64,000 nt of DNA from Sphaerisporangium aureirubrum. GTDB taxonomy: Bacteria; Actinomycetota; Actinomycetes; Streptosporangiales; Streptosporangiaceae. Shown piece by piece: positions 47,693 through 58,181 of the stretch (positions are counted from its first letter, which is position 1; the number at the start of each line of letters is the position of its first letter). The position numbers were made by a program, and so were the translations under genes. The notes below the pieces were generated by a model that searched no databases, was not told the DNA's origin, and saw nothing but the letters and a program-made list of their open reading frames with translations. The stretch lies in NCBI RefSeq assembly GCF_042658925.1, contig NZ_JBHSRF010000033.1, forward strand, positions 25,440 through 89,439. The letters are read 5' to 3'.

Positions 47693-48568
47693 TCACCTGA
47701 CCGTCGTGGACCGCCGCTCGTCGTACCGCCGGACGATCCGGCGCAGCGTGCCGGCCGACGGGGAGCCGGGTTCGGCGGTGTAGACGAGGAGGACCTGGTC
47801 GGGCACCGACGGGAGGGACATCGCGTGGTGGGTCAGCACCAGTTCGCCGGCCTCCGGATGGCGGTAGCGGGCCCGCAGGGTGTCGCGCTCGTTGACGTCG
47901 CGCGCGGCCCACAGCCGCCGGAAGACCGGGCTGGCCTCCCGCAGATCGCTCAGCAGGTCGCCCAGCAGGGGGTCGTCCGGGTGGCGGCCGAGATCGAATT
48001 GCAGGGTGGCGACGGCCACGGTGGCCATCGCCTCCCAGTCCACGTACCGCTCGCGGAAGCCGGGACGGCAGAACAGGAGCCTGGCCAGGTTGCGTTCCCT
48101 GATCGGCAGGGTGTCGAGGTCGACGTCGAACAGCAGCGCCCGGGCCGGCCGGTTGGCGGCGAGGATGTCCAGGCGCCGGCCGACGACCACGGCCGGCGCG
48201 CCGCCGCCGTCCAGCATGGCGAGCAGGTCCCAGGTCTCCGGCCGCAGCCGCTGCGGCGGCTCGTACCGGGGGCGGCCGGCGGTCTCCGGGCGGGCGTCGG
48301 CGAGGTTCCACAGGTGGGTGCGCTCGGTGCCGTCCAGCCGCAGCGCGCGTGCCAGGGCGTCCAGGACGACCGGGGAGGCGTGGTGGCTGCGCCCCTGCTC
48401 CAGCCGGGTGTAGTAGTCGACGCTGACCCCTGCGAGCCGGGCCAGTTCCTCCCGGCGCAGTCCGGGCACGCGGCGCCGCCCCGGTACCGGCGGGGTTCCG
48501 GTGTCCTCGGGGCTGAGCCGGGCGCGGCGGGACCTTAGGAACTCCCCCAGCGCGGCCCCATGGTCCAT
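47693..48568 (-). CDS. XRE-family regulator with MmyB-like ligand domain, paralogue B
   Basis: A 291-residue paralogue of the gene at 46716, about equally long, with the same layout: helix-turn-helix (GEFLRSRRARLSPEDTG, RRVPGLRREELARLAGVSVDYYTRLEQGRSHHASPVVLDALARALRLDGTERTHLWNL) and MmyB sensor (VVGRRLDILAANRPARALLFDVDL, NLARLLFCRPGFRERYVDWEAMATVAVATLQFDLGRHPDDPLL). The start is the ATG at 48568 (MDHGAALGEF); the frame extends to 48766, but that covers the promoter. No ribosome binding site is evident. Sensor-domain differences suggest a separate ligand, with DNA binding nearly unchanged. Confidence 0.9.
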   Translation of the reverse strand: MDHGAALGEFLRSRRARLSPEDTGTPPVPGRRRVPGLRREELARLAGVSVDYYTRLEQGRSHHASPVVLDALARALRLDGTERTHLWNLADARPETAGRPRYEPPQRLRPETWDLLAMLDGGGAPAVVVGRRLDILAANRPARALLFDVDLDTLPIRERNLARLLFCRPGFRERYVDWEAMATVAVATLQFDLGRHPDDPLLGDLLSDLREASPVFRRLWAARDVNERDTLRARYRHPEAGELVLTHHAMSLPSVPDQVLLVYTAEPGSPSAGTLRRIVRRYDERRSTTVR

Positions 48569-48585
48569 GACATCGATTATGCCCG

Positions 48586-48627
48586 TTTTATGGTTATATG
48601 CGGCTTTCTTTATGGTTAAAAGTAGTA
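48586..48627 (-). promoter_or_regulatory. promoter/operator of XRE paralogue B
   Basis: Plus-strand blocks TTATGGTTATATG and TTATGGTTAAAAGTAG, matching those of paralogue A in sequence and spacing. TATGGTTA is itself repeated directly within the site, so it may be a two-site operator that also includes the -10 (TATAAC on the minus strand). Confidence 0.7.
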
Positions 48628-48749
48628 CTCCCGATCCGGGTGTCGAGAGGGCGAGGCCAAGGACCCAAACCCGTCCATCGACATGGTTGCCTGGAAGGAA
48701 CCGGCGCCCATCCTCGCCGGAACTCCTTACCTCGACCAGGAAGGTCATC

Positions 48750-49730
48750 ATGACGGGCGTGACCATTCATACACGGCGGAGCGAACAACCGGCCGCCCCC
48801 GGTCACCCCGGCAGGCCGACCCCCCAGGCGCCCGGGGGCCGCACCTCGCCGGACGCCACCATCGTCATCAACATCAGCCACCCCGCCCCCGCCTGCCCGG
48901 CCGGCCGCAGGTACACCTGCGACGACCCGGCCCGCGCCGACGGACATACCCCCCCGACCTCACATGCCGCCCAGGCGAGGCACAACGCGCCCGGCGAGCG
49001 CGCCGGGCAGAACGGGCACGGCGCCTCCGACGGGCAGGACGGGCACGGTGCCCTCGACGGGTGGCCGGGGTACGAGCCGGGGGGGCGGGAGCGGCAGGCG
49101 CACGCGCTCGCGGAGGAGCGGCAGCGGTTCGCCTCCGACGCCTCGCACCGGCTGCGCACGCCGCTGGCCGGGCTCCGCGCCGAACTGGAGGAGGCCCGGC
49201 TGCACCCGGAGCAGACCGACCTGGACGATCTGGTGGGGCGGGCGCTGCGGGACGTCGACCGGCTGGAGTCGGTCGTCGGCGAGCTCGGGCGGATCGCGGG
49301 GGGCGGGACGCCCCAGGCGGCCGAGCGTGAGCACGTCGACCTCGCGCTGCTGGCCCGCGAGGAGATCGCGCGCCGGCCCGACCGGGCCGTGGTGCGCCTG
49401 GCCCTGGTCCCGGGGATCACGGCCCACGCCTCCCGCGCCGAACTGCGCCAGGTCTTCGCCGCCATGCTGGACTGCGCCAGGACCCGCTGCGACGGCACCG
49501 TGCTCGTGGAGGTGCGCCGCGACGGGGGCGACGCCGTCCTGACCATGACCGCGGGGTCCCCGTTCGTCGGCGACGCCGCGCGGATCTTCACCCATCTGGA
49601 CACCGCCGGCGACGGCACCGACCTCGGCCTCTCGGTGGCCCGCGCCATCGCGCGCGTCCACGACGGCAGCCTGCACGTCCACGGCGCGGCGTCCTTCACC
49701 CTGCGCCTTCCGGCCACGCCCGCTCGGTAA
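48750..49730 (+). CDS. degenerate soluble histidine kinase-like protein
   Basis: A 326-residue protein. The first about 115 residues are low-complexity and not recognised. An H-box follows (EERQRFASDASHRLRTPLAGLRAELEEA), as in HisKA kinases. The ATPase domain is degenerate: the N-box reads LDCARTRCDG with no asparagine, the G1 box reads MTAGSPF, and only the G2 box (GTDLGLSVARAIARVHDGSLHV) is recognisable. No membrane span or HAMP domain precedes it. The ATG at 48750 has AGGAAGG upstream. It probably cannot phosphorylate itself in the usual way. No response regulator is paired with it directly; a complete system follows. Confidence 0.7.
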   Translation: MTGVTIHTRRSEQPAAPGHPGRPTPQAPGGRTSPDATIVINISHPAPACPAGRRYTCDDPARADGHTPPTSHAAQARHNAPGERAGQNGHGASDGQDGHGALDGWPGYEPGGRERQAHALAEERQRFASDASHRLRTPLAGLRAELEEARLHPEQTDLDDLVGRALRDVDRLESVVGELGRIAGGGTPQAAEREHVDLALLAREEIARRPDRAVVRLALVPGITAHASRAELRQVFAAMLDCARTRCDGTVLVEVRRDGGDAVLTMTAGSPFVGDAARIFTHLDTAGDGTDLGLSVARAIARVHDGSLHVHGAASFTLRLPATPAR

Positions 49731-49823
49731 GCGCTATCCAAGCCTCGGGGTCCTCCGGGGGGATGAGGGCCATATCCGCCTGTAGAAGGGTGGGTATCAG
49801 GGTGAACGTCCTAAATTGAGAGG

Positions 49824-51023
49824 GTGCGAACGAGCCCCCGTGATGTGCGGTCCTGGTGGAGAGCTCATCCTCTGATCGGTGACTCCGCCCTCGCCGTGCC
49901 ACTGGCGGGGATCTCGATCGCGGTGGCCCTGATCACGGGACCCGGCGGCCTGACCGGGACCGAGTCGCACCGGGCGGCGGACGCCGCGAGCCTCACGCTG
50001 ATCACGCTGAACTGCCTGCTCCTGGTGGGGCGGCGGAGGTGGCCCTTCGTGCTGCTGTGCGTGAGCCAGGTGCCGCACACCGCCCTGGTGGCGATGGACC
50101 ACGACGGCGGGATCACCGGACTGGTGTCGCTGGTCCTGCTGTACACCGTGGCGGCCTACCGGGGGCTGGCGCTGAGCCTGGCGGCGGCCGGGGTGTCCGC
50201 GCTGGGATACGCCGCCGCCGTCGCCGTGTCCGAGCGCCCCGACTGGACCCAGCACGCCTTCGCGCTGGTGCTGGCGGTGGCCGTGTGGGTGGTGGGGCGG
50301 TCGGTGCGGCTGCGCCGGGCGTACCTGGCGGAGCTGGTGGACCGGGCCGAGCGGCTGGAGCGGGCCAGGGACGCCGACACCCGGGCCGCCCGCGCCGAGG
50401 AGCGCTCCCGGATCGCCAGGGAGCTGCACGACGTGGTCGCTCACCACGTCAGCGTGATGACCGTCCAGGCCGCCGCCGCCCGCAAGGTGCTGGACACCCG
50501 CCCGGAGGCCGCCAAGGACGCTTTGGTGGCCATCGAGGAGATGGGCAGGACGGCGATGCGCGAGATGCGCGGCATCGTCGGCGTGCTGCGCACCGACGGC
50601 GAGACCGGCGAACTGACCCCGCAGCCCGGCATGGAGGACCTCCCCGGCCTGGTCGACCAGATGCGCGAGGCCGGCCTGCGGGCCCAGCTCTGGGTGGAGG
50701 GCGACCAGCGTTCCCTCCCCCCCGGGATCGACCTGGCCGCCTACCGCCTGGTCCAGGAGGCCCTCACCAACAGCCTCCGTCACGCGGGCCCGGCCGCCCG
50801 GGCCTGGGTCACCGTGCGCCACGAGCAGTCCGGCCTCACCGTCCACGTCGAGGACGACGGCCGCGGCGGGCCCGGCGCGTTCACCCGCGGCCCCGACGAC
50901 CGCCCCGGCCACGGGCTCGTCGGCATTCGCGAGCGTGTCGCCCTTTATGGTGGAATCCTACGAATCGGCCCGCGGCAGGGTGGCGGATTCGAGGTCCGGG
51001 CCCGTTTCCCCCTCAAGGACTGA
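49824..51023 (+). CDS. NarL-type sensor histidine kinase
   Basis: A 399-residue sensor with four or five N-terminal membrane spans (LIGDSALAVPLAGISIAVALITGP; ADAASLTLITLNCLLLVGR; GLVSLVLLYTVAAY; LALSLAAAGVSALGYAAAVAV; HAFALVLAVAVWVVGR). The HisKA_3 phosphorylation site is RIARELHDVVAHHVSVM; the ATPase has EALTNSLRHAG, VEDDGRGG and GHGLVGIRERV. The start is the GTG at 49824; TAAATT lies six bases upstream, so the mRNA is probably leaderless. It is followed three bases after its stop by the response regulator gene and forms one two-component system with it. Confidence 0.92.
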   Translation: MRTSPRDVRSWWRAHPLIGDSALAVPLAGISIAVALITGPGGLTGTESHRAADAASLTLITLNCLLLVGRRRWPFVLLCVSQVPHTALVAMDHDGGITGLVSLVLLYTVAAYRGLALSLAAAGVSALGYAAAVAVSERPDWTQHAFALVLAVAVWVVGRSVRLRRAYLAELVDRAERLERARDADTRAARAEERSRIARELHDVVAHHVSVMTVQAAAARKVLDTRPEAAKDALVAIEEMGRTAMREMRGIVGVLRTDGETGELTPQPGMEDLPGLVDQMREAGLRAQLWVEGDQRSLPPGIDLAAYRLVQEALTNSLRHAGPAARAWVTVRHEQSGLTVHVEDDGRGGPGAFTRGPDDRPGHGLVGIRERVALYGGILRIGPRQGGGFEVRARFPLKD

Positions 51024-51026
51024 GAC

Positions 51027-51710
51027 ATGACGATCAGAGTGCTGCTGGTGGACGACCAGCCGCTGCTGCGCACGGGCTTCCGCCTCATCCTGGAGGCCGA
51101 GCCCGACCTCACCGTGGTGGGCGAGGCGGGCAACGGTTCCACCGCCATGGACCAGTCCCGCGCCCTCCTCCCCGACGTCGTCCTCATGGACATCCGCATG
51201 CCCGGCGTCGACGGCATTGACGCCACCCGCAGGATCGTCCGCGACGCCGCCCCCGGCGCCCACGTCCCCCGGGTGCTCGTCCTCACGACCTTCGACCTGG
51301 ACGAATACATCGTCGAGGCGTTGCGCGCGGGCGCCAGCGGCTTCCTGCTGAAAGACGTCCCCCCCGACGAGCTGGTCCAGGCCATCCGCGTGGTGGCCGC
51401 CGGCGACGCCATCGTCGCCCCCAGCGTCACCCGCCGCCTCCTGGACAAGTTCGCCACCAGGCTCCCCTCCGCCCACCAGCAGGCCACCCCCGCCCGCGTG
51501 GGCCGCCTGACGGAACGCGAACTGGAGGTCCTCCGCCTGATCGCCCGGGGCATGTCCAACGCCGAGATCGCCGGCGAACTGGTGGTCAGCGAGACCACGG
51601 TCAAGACCCACGTGGGCAACGTCCTCACCAAACTGGCCCTCCGCGACCGCGTCCAGGCCGTCGTCCTGGCCTACGAGACCGGCCTGATCACCCCGGGCGC
51701 CATCCCCTGA
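51027..51710 (+). CDS. NarL/FixJ-family response regulator
   Basis: A 227-residue regulator: receiver domain with the acidic pair in VLLVDDQPLLRTGF, the phospho-acceptor Asp in DVVLMDIRMPGVDG and the lysine in FLLKDVPP. The C-terminal LuxR helix-turn-helix is LTERELEVLRLIARGMSNAEIAGELVVSETTVKTHVGNVLTKLALRDR. The ATG at 51027 has AAGGA upstream. It is the partner of the kinase at 49824. It is convergent with the caspase-STAND-WD40 gene, whose stop lies 14 bases away. Confidence 0.94.
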   Translation: MTIRVLLVDDQPLLRTGFRLILEAEPDLTVVGEAGNGSTAMDQSRALLPDVVLMDIRMPGVDGIDATRRIVRDAAPGAHVPRVLVLTTFDLDEYIVEALRAGASGFLLKDVPPDELVQAIRVVAAGDAIVAPSVTRRLLDKFATRLPSAHQQATPARVGRLTERELEVLRLIARGMSNAEIAGELVVSETTVKTHVGNVLTKLALRDRVQAVVLAYETGLITPGAIP

Positions 51711-51724
51711 CGCCCCGGCGCCGC

Positions 51725-54700
51725 TCAGCCGCAGACCCGCTGGAAGGGCTCGTCCGGGAGGTAGACCTGCCATTCCTGGCGGGTCAGCGAGCCACCGGCC
51801 ATGGAGCAGACCTCCGCGAACGGGGCGGCGGGGAGCGGCGGGAGGTCCCACAGCCGGAGACCACCGCCGCCGGCGGTGGCGAGCCTGCGGCCGTCCGGGC
51901 CGACGGCGAGGCTCTCGACCTCGCCGGCCGGGCTCTCCAGGGGCATGCCGATCTGACCGCGGGTGGGGATGTCCCACAGGCGTACGGTCCGGTCGGCGCC
52001 CGCGCTGACCAGGTGCTCGCCGTCGGGGGTGAAGGCCACGGCCGAGACGGAGTCGGTGTGGCCGGTCAAGGACGGCCCGGCCTGCCTGGCCGTGGCCGGA
52101 TCCCATAGGCGTACGGTGCGGTCGAGGCCGGCGGTGGCCAGGTACCGGCCGTCCGGGCTGTACGCGAGGCCCCAGACGGAGCCCGTGTGACCCCGCATCG
52201 GCGGGGCGGTCTGCCTGCCGGTGGTCACGTCCCACAGGCGGACGGTGGCGTCGTCCCCGGCGCTGGCCAGGTGCCGGCCGTCGGGGGCGAACGCCACCGC
52301 GCGGACGGATCCCTTGTGGCCGGTCAGCGCGGGGCCGATCCGCGCGCCGGTACCCGGGTCCCAGAGCAGGATGACGCCGCCGAGGTCCGCGGTGGCCGCG
52401 TACCGGCCGCCGGGGTCGTAGGCGATCGCGGTGAGCAGGACGGTGTGGCCCCGCGAGGGCGTGTTGACCTGGATACCGAGGGCCGCGTCCCACCACCGCA
52501 CGGTCAGGTCGTCGCCCGCGGTGGCCAGCCGGGTGCCGCCGGGGCCGTACGCCACCCCGGCGAGGGGGCCCGTGTGGCCGCGCAGCGGGGGGCCGATCCG
52601 CTCCCCGGTGGCGGCGTCCCACACCTGTGCCGTCCCGTCGAGGCCCGCGCTGACCACGCGCCCGCCACCGGGGGCGAAGGCCACGCTGTCGACGGACCCG
52701 GTGTGACCGCGCGGCCCGGCGGCGGGCCTGCCGGCGATCGTGTCCCACATCCGCACGGTGCCGTCGTCCCCGGCGCTGGCCAGCCGTCCGCCGTCCGGGG
52801 CGAACGCCACCGCCTGCACGGGTCCGGCGTGGCCGCGCAACGGCGACCCGAGCTGCCCGCCGGTGGCCGCGTCCCACAGCCGCACGGTTCCGTCGGCTCC
52901 CGCGCTGGCCAGCCGGGTGCCGTCGGGACTGAACGCCACCCGGCGGACGGCGCCGGTGTGGCCGCGCGACGGCCGGACGAGCCGCTTGCCGGTGGCCGCG
53001 TCCCACAGCCGAACGGTCCCGTCGGCTCCCGCGCCGGCCAGCCGGGTGCCGTCCGGGCTGAACGCCACCCCGAGGACCTGGTCGGTGTGGCCGCGCATCG
53101 GCGCGCCGACCGGCTCGCCGGTGGCGGCGTCCCACAGCCGCACGGTCTGGTCGAAGCCGCCGGTGGCCAGCCGCCTGCCGTCCGGGGAGAACGCCAGCGC
53201 GAACGCGGGACCGGCGTGGGGATAGGCCTGCGGACGCACCTGCCTTCCCGTGGCCACGTCCCACACGCGCAGGGTCTGGTCGTCGCCCACGCCGGCCAGC
53301 CGCCTGCCGTCCGGGCTGAACGCCACCTCCGAGACGGAGTCGGTGTGGCCGGTCAGGGGTGCCCCGACCTGCTTGCCCGTGACCGCGTCCCGCAGCCGCA
53401 CGGTTTCGTCGAAACCCCCACTGGCGACGACCCTGCCGTCCGGCGAGAACGCCAGCGTGTGGACGGTACCGGCGTGGCCGGGCGACGGCGGGGCCGTCTG
53501 CTCCCCGGTGGACGCGTCCCAGAGCCGCACGGTGTCGTCGTCGCCCCCGCTGACGAGGCGCCTGCCGTCGGGGCTGAACGCCAGTGCCCGGACGGCGCCG
53601 CCGTGACCGGTCATGACCTTGCGGGCCGGACGCAGGAGGGCACCGAGCAGGACGGCCCGGGCCTCGCGGGTGGGGGCGACCCACCAGGCCGCCGTCCCCA
53701 GCCGCCACGCCAGCCCGGTGTCGTTGTCCACGACGCTCCGGCTCTGGGCCGCGAGCTGGCGGGACAGGGCGTCCCGCGCCTCGGCCGCCGACGTCAGGGC
53801 CATGGACGTGGCGGCGCCGGCGGCGGTCAGGGAGGCGACCAGCAGGACGGCCAGGGCGATCACCGTCAGGCGGCGGCGGACGGCCCGGCGGGCCGCGACC
53901 TCGGTGCCGGCGTCCAGGAAGTCGCGGGCGGCGGCCGGGAGGGTGGGATGGCGCGCCGGGTCGCCGTCCCACCGGGCCCGGGCGTCCCGCGCGGCCGCCA
54001 GGCGGGTGCCCTGGTAGAGGAACGCCGGGTCGCGGCCGTGGCGGTCCCAGGTCGCGGCGTCCTCGGCGACCTGCTGGTGGATCAGCAGCGTGGCACGGTC
54101 GGCCTGCAACCACTGGCGCAGCTGCGGCCAGGCGCGGATCAGGGCCTCGTGCGCGAGCTGGACGGTGTTCTCGTCCACGGTCACCAGGCGGGCGCGGACG
54201 AAGGCGTCCAAGGTGCGGCGGGCCGCCGCGTGGTGCGGGGAGCCGGGCGGAGGGAGCAGTGCGGCGGGCGGGAGGCGGTGGCGGGTGTCGTCCTGGCCGT
54301 CACCCAGGCGGACCAGCCGGGTGAGTAATCGGCGGGCGGCCAGGCGGCCGGGCTCGTCCAGGTCCGCGAGGGTGGTGTCGGCCGTCTTCGCCAGGGAGCG
54401 GCCGATCCCGCCGGTGGCGCGGTAACCGGCCAGGGTGAGGGTGCGGCCCCGGCGCTGCTGCCAGGTGGCCAGCAGGGCGTGCTGGAGCAGCGGCAGGACG
54501 TCGGCGGTGCCGGTGGCGCGGCCGAGGTCGTCGAGCAGCAGGTCCGCCAGGCCGGGTTCCAGCAGGAGTCCGGCCTTCTCGGCGGGGCCCTCGATGGTCC
54601 GCCGCAGTTCGGCGGTGCTCATGGGCCTGGTCACGAAGGCGTGCTCCAGGGCGGGCACCAGCTCGGGATGCGCCGCGCAGTGGCCGAAGAAGTCGGCCCG

Positions 54701-56092
54701 GACCCCGATCACGACCACCGCCGCGGGCGGCTCCCCCGCCGGGGCGGCGCAGGCCGCGTGCAGGGCGCGGACGAACAACCGGCGCAGCTCCTCGTCGGGG
54801 CAGGCGGTGAACAGCTCCTCGAACCGGTCGGCGATCAGGACCGGGCGCCGGTCCGGCGCGCCGCGGGCGAGAAGCCCGCGCAGCACGGAGGGGTCGGCGC
54901 CGAGGCGCCGGCGCAGCTCCGCGGGGTCCCGGCCGTCCAGCGGGGCGAAACGCCCGGCGAGAGTGCCGAGCGGGTCGGGGCCGGGGGTCAGGAGCACGGC
55001 CTCGGTGCCGGAGTCGTGGAGCAGGGCGGGGAGCAGCCCTGCACACAGAAGGGACGACTTGCCCGAGCCGGACGGGCCGGTGATCACCAGGGGCCCGGGG
55101 CGGGTGAGCCGGTCGGCGACCCGGGCCACCAGGAGGCGGGTGAGGTCCTCGCGGCCGAAGAAGTACCCGGCGTCCTGCGGGCCGAACGCGGCCAGCCCCC
55201 GGTAGGGGCTGAAGCCGTCGTCCCCGGCGGCCTCGTCCGGCGCGGGGCCCGCCGGGTCCGGGACGTGGCCGCCGGGTGACCGGTAGGCGGGGTTGGGCGC
55301 CAGAGGGAGGCGGTCGCCGTGGTCGGTGGCCTGGCGGCGGGGGACGGGGAGGCCTCGGCCGGGAAGGGCGCGCGACAGCGAACGGTGGACGTCGTCCAGG
55401 GTGAGGAGGCGCGGGGCGGCCGGGTCGCCCTCGGCCAGCAGGCGGATCAGGGCGCCGCTGAAGGCGGTGTGCCGGTGCCCGGCCGGAGCCCACGCGGTCT
55501 CGTCCCGCGCGGCGGCGGTCAGCAGGTACGTGCCCTGCGGAGACGCCTCGAAGACCTCGCCGGGACCGCCCCCGGACGCCCCGGCGGCGCGGCCGGAGAA
55601 GCAGCAGTCCAGCAGGACGACGATCCGCGGCGCCCGGCAGCGGGCGAGCACCTTCCGCACGGTGGCGTACGGCAGGGCCTGGTGCTCGGGGATGCCCCGC
55701 GTCAGGTCGGCGGTGGCGTGCGTGGCCAGGTGGAGGGTGTTGTCGGCGGCCACCAGGCCGTGGCCCACGTAGTGGATCAGCAGCGCGTCGCTCGCCTCGT
55801 CCGCCGCCGCGACCAGCGCCGCCCCGAACTCCTGCGGCCCGGCCGGGTCGACCAGGACGGTCAGGCCTGCGGGGTCCAGCCCCGCGGCCTCGGTCAGGCG
55901 GCGCCCCAGGTCGGCGACGGTGGCCGCCGCGGCGGGGACCGGCGGGAGCCGGGAGCCCGGGGCGTACCGGCCCGAGGCCACCAGCAGGGCCCGGGCGCCG
56001 GGCGCGGCGAGCAGCAACCGGTCGCCGGGCGTCGTGGGCCGTCCCGTGGCCGTGCCCCCGTCGCCGGGGGTGGCGGGTAACGGGCGGGTCAC
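51725..56092 (-). CDS. caspase-like/STAND NTPase/WD40 protein
   Basis: A 1455-residue multidomain protein. A caspase-like (C14) domain lies at about 30-265, with His111 in HYVGHG and Cys163/164 in LLDCCFSG as the catalytic dyad. A STAND-type NTPase follows (about 295-735): YFFGRE, Walker A GPSGSGKSS (339-347), Walker B LIADRFEELFT. One membrane helix is at about 742-763. Fourteen WD40 repeats (about 828-1430) give two seven-blade propellers, each carrying GHxxxVxxVAFSPDG and TVRLWD. The WD40 part probably senses a ligand; the NTPase then assembles and the protease fires. The GTG at 56092 overlaps the upstream ABC ATPase stop by GTGA, so translation is coupled. Role in immunity or cell death is inference. 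Confidence 0.88.
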   Translation of the reverse strand: MTRPLPATPGDGGTATGRPTTPGDRLLLAAPGARALLVASGRYAPGSRLPPVPAAAATVADLGRRLTEAAGLDPAGLTVLVDPAGPQEFGAALVAAADEASDALLIHYVGHGLVAADNTLHLATHATADLTRGIPEHQALPYATVRKVLARCRAPRIVVLLDCCFSGRAAGASGGGPGEVFEASPQGTYLLTAAARDETAWAPAGHRHTAFSGALIRLLAEGDPAAPRLLTLDDVHRSLSRALPGRGLPVPRRQATDHGDRLPLAPNPAYRSPGGHVPDPAGPAPDEAAGDDGFSPYRGLAAFGPQDAGYFFGREDLTRLLVARVADRLTRPGPLVITGPSGSGKSSLLCAGLLPALLHDSGTEAVLLTPGPDPLGTLAGRFAPLDGRDPAELRRRLGADPSVLRGLLARGAPDRRPVLIADRFEELFTACPDEELRRLFVRALHAACAAPAGEPPAAVVVIGVRADFFGHCAAHPELVPALEHAFVTRPMSTAELRRTIEGPAEKAGLLLEPGLADLLLDDLGRATGTADVLPLLQHALLATWQQRRGRTLTLAGYRATGGIGRSLAKTADTTLADLDEPGRLAARRLLTRLVRLGDGQDDTRHRLPPAALLPPPGSPHHAAARRTLDAFVRARLVTVDENTVQLAHEALIRAWPQLRQWLQADRATLLIHQQVAEDAATWDRHGRDPAFLYQGTRLAAARDARARWDGDPARHPTLPAAARDFLDAGTEVAARRAVRRRLTVIALAVLLVASLTAAGAATSMALTSAAEARDALSRQLAAQSRSVVDNDTGLAWRLGTAAWWVAPTREARAVLLGALLRPARKVMTGHGGAVRALAFSPDGRRLVSGGDDDTVRLWDASTGEQTAPPSPGHAGTVHTLAFSPDGRVVASGGFDETVRLRDAVTGKQVGAPLTGHTDSVSEVAFSPDGRRLAGVGDDQTLRVWDVATGRQVRPQAYPHAGPAFALAFSPDGRRLATGGFDQTVRLWDAATGEPVGAPMRGHTDQVLGVAFSPDGTRLAGAGADGTVRLWDAATGKRLVRPSRGHTGAVRRVAFSPDGTRLASAGADGTVRLWDAATGGQLGSPLRGHAGPVQAVAFAPDGGRLASAGDDGTVRMWDTIAGRPAAGPRGHTGSVDSVAFAPGGGRVVSAGLDGTAQVWDAATGERIGPPLRGHTGPLAGVAYGPGGTRLATAGDDLTVRWWDAALGIQVNTPSRGHTVLLTAIAYDPGGRYAATADLGGVILLWDPGTGARIGPALTGHKGSVRAVAFAPDGRHLASAGDDATVRLWDVTTGRQTAPPMRGHTGSVWGLAYSPDGRYLATAGLDRTVRLWDPATARQAGPSLTGHTDSVSAVAFTPDGEHLVSAGADRTVRLWDIPTRGQIGMPLESPAGEVESLAVGPDGRRLATAGGGGLRLWDLPPLPAAPFAEVCSMAGGSLTRQEWQVYLPDEPFQRVCG
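51790..53611 (-). repeat. WD40 coding repeats, 14 units of about 129 bp
   Basis: The DNA shows regular units of about 129 bases, each with GGGCTGAACGCC- or GGGGCGAACGCC-type and CCCACAGCCG/CGTACGG-type anchors on the plus strand. Neighbouring units differ mainly at the codons for surface residues. Three or four successive units in the middle (52850-53150) are the most alike, so recent duplication or gene conversion is likely there. Confidence 0.8.
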
Positions 56093-57155
56093 TCCGTGCC
56101 GGTGGCCGGCCGGGCGTCGGCGGCGACGGCGTCCTGGGGGCTGCTCTCGTGCCGGGGGGTGTTCTCGTCCTGGGGGATGTTCTCCGGGAAGTGGCAGGCG
56201 ACCTGGTGGCCGGTGAGCAGTTCGACCAGGGGGGGTTCCACCGTCTTGCAGACTTCCTGGGCTTTCCAGCAGCGGGTGTGGAAGCGGCAGGCGGACGGCG
56301 GGTTGATGGGGCTGGGGACGTCGCCCTGGAGGCGGATGCGTTCGCGTTCGGTGCGGCGCTTCACGTCGGGGATGGGGACGGCCGAGAGCAGCGCGGTGGT
56401 GTACGGGTGCATCGGGGACTTGTACAGGCTGGTGCGGTCGGCGATCTCCACGATCTTGCCGAGGTACATCACCGCCACGCGGTCGCTGATGTGCCTGACG
56501 ACCGAGAGGTCGTGGGCGATCACGACGTAGGTGAGGTCCAGTTCGTTCTGGAGGTCTTCCAGGAGGTTGACCACCTGGGCCTGGATGGAGACGTCCAGGG
56601 CGGAGACCGGCTCGTCGGCGATGATGAGCTTGGGCTTCAGGGCGAGGGTGCGGGCGATGCCGATGCGCTGGCGCTGGCCGCCGGAGAACTCGTGGGGGTA
56701 GCGGTTGTAGTGCTCGGGGTTGAGGCCGACCAGCTCGAGGATGTCCTGGACGGCCTTCTTGGTGCCGTGCTCGGTCTTGACGCCCTGGATGCGGAACGGC
56801 GCGCCGACGATGGCGCCGACCGTGTGGCGGGGGTTGAGCGAGCTGTAGGGGTCCTGGAAGATCATCTGCATGTCGCGGCGCAGGGGGCGGAGGTGCGCCT
56901 GGGACATGTGGCTGATGTCGTTGCCCTCGAAGACGATCTTGCCGCCGGTGGGCTCCAGGAGCCGGGTGATCAGGCGGCCGGTGGTGGTCTTGCCGCAGCC
57001 GGACTCGCCGACCAGGCCGAGGGTCTCGCCCTTCACCACGTCGAAGCTGAGGCCGTCGACCGCCCGCACCGCGCCGACCTGGCGCTTGATCAGGCCTTTG
57101 GTGATGGGGAAGTGCTTTTCCAGGCCCTGGACGGACAGCAGGGGCTCGGGCGCGC

Positions 57156-57159
<4 letters not shown>
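56089..57159 (-). CDS. peptide ABC transporter ATP-binding protein, DppF/OppF type
   Basis: A 356-residue ATPase. Walker A is GESGCGKTTTGR, the Q-loop MIFQDPYSSLNPR, the signature FSGGQRQRIGIART, Walker B IIADEPVSALD and the H-loop VIAHDLSVV. The C-terminus has the oligopeptide-type extension with Cys residues (CRFHTRCWKAQEVC). It starts at a GTG overlapping the DppD stop. Its last four bases overlap the start of the caspase-STAND-WD40 gene. Confidence 0.93.

Positions 57160-58177
<1,018 letters not shown>

Positions 58178-58181
<4 letters not shown>

Noticed and set aside
52187..54328. 713-codon plus-strand frame opposite the WD40 region
   Set aside because: A shadow of the regular WD40 codons; the translation repeats with the same period and has no domain.
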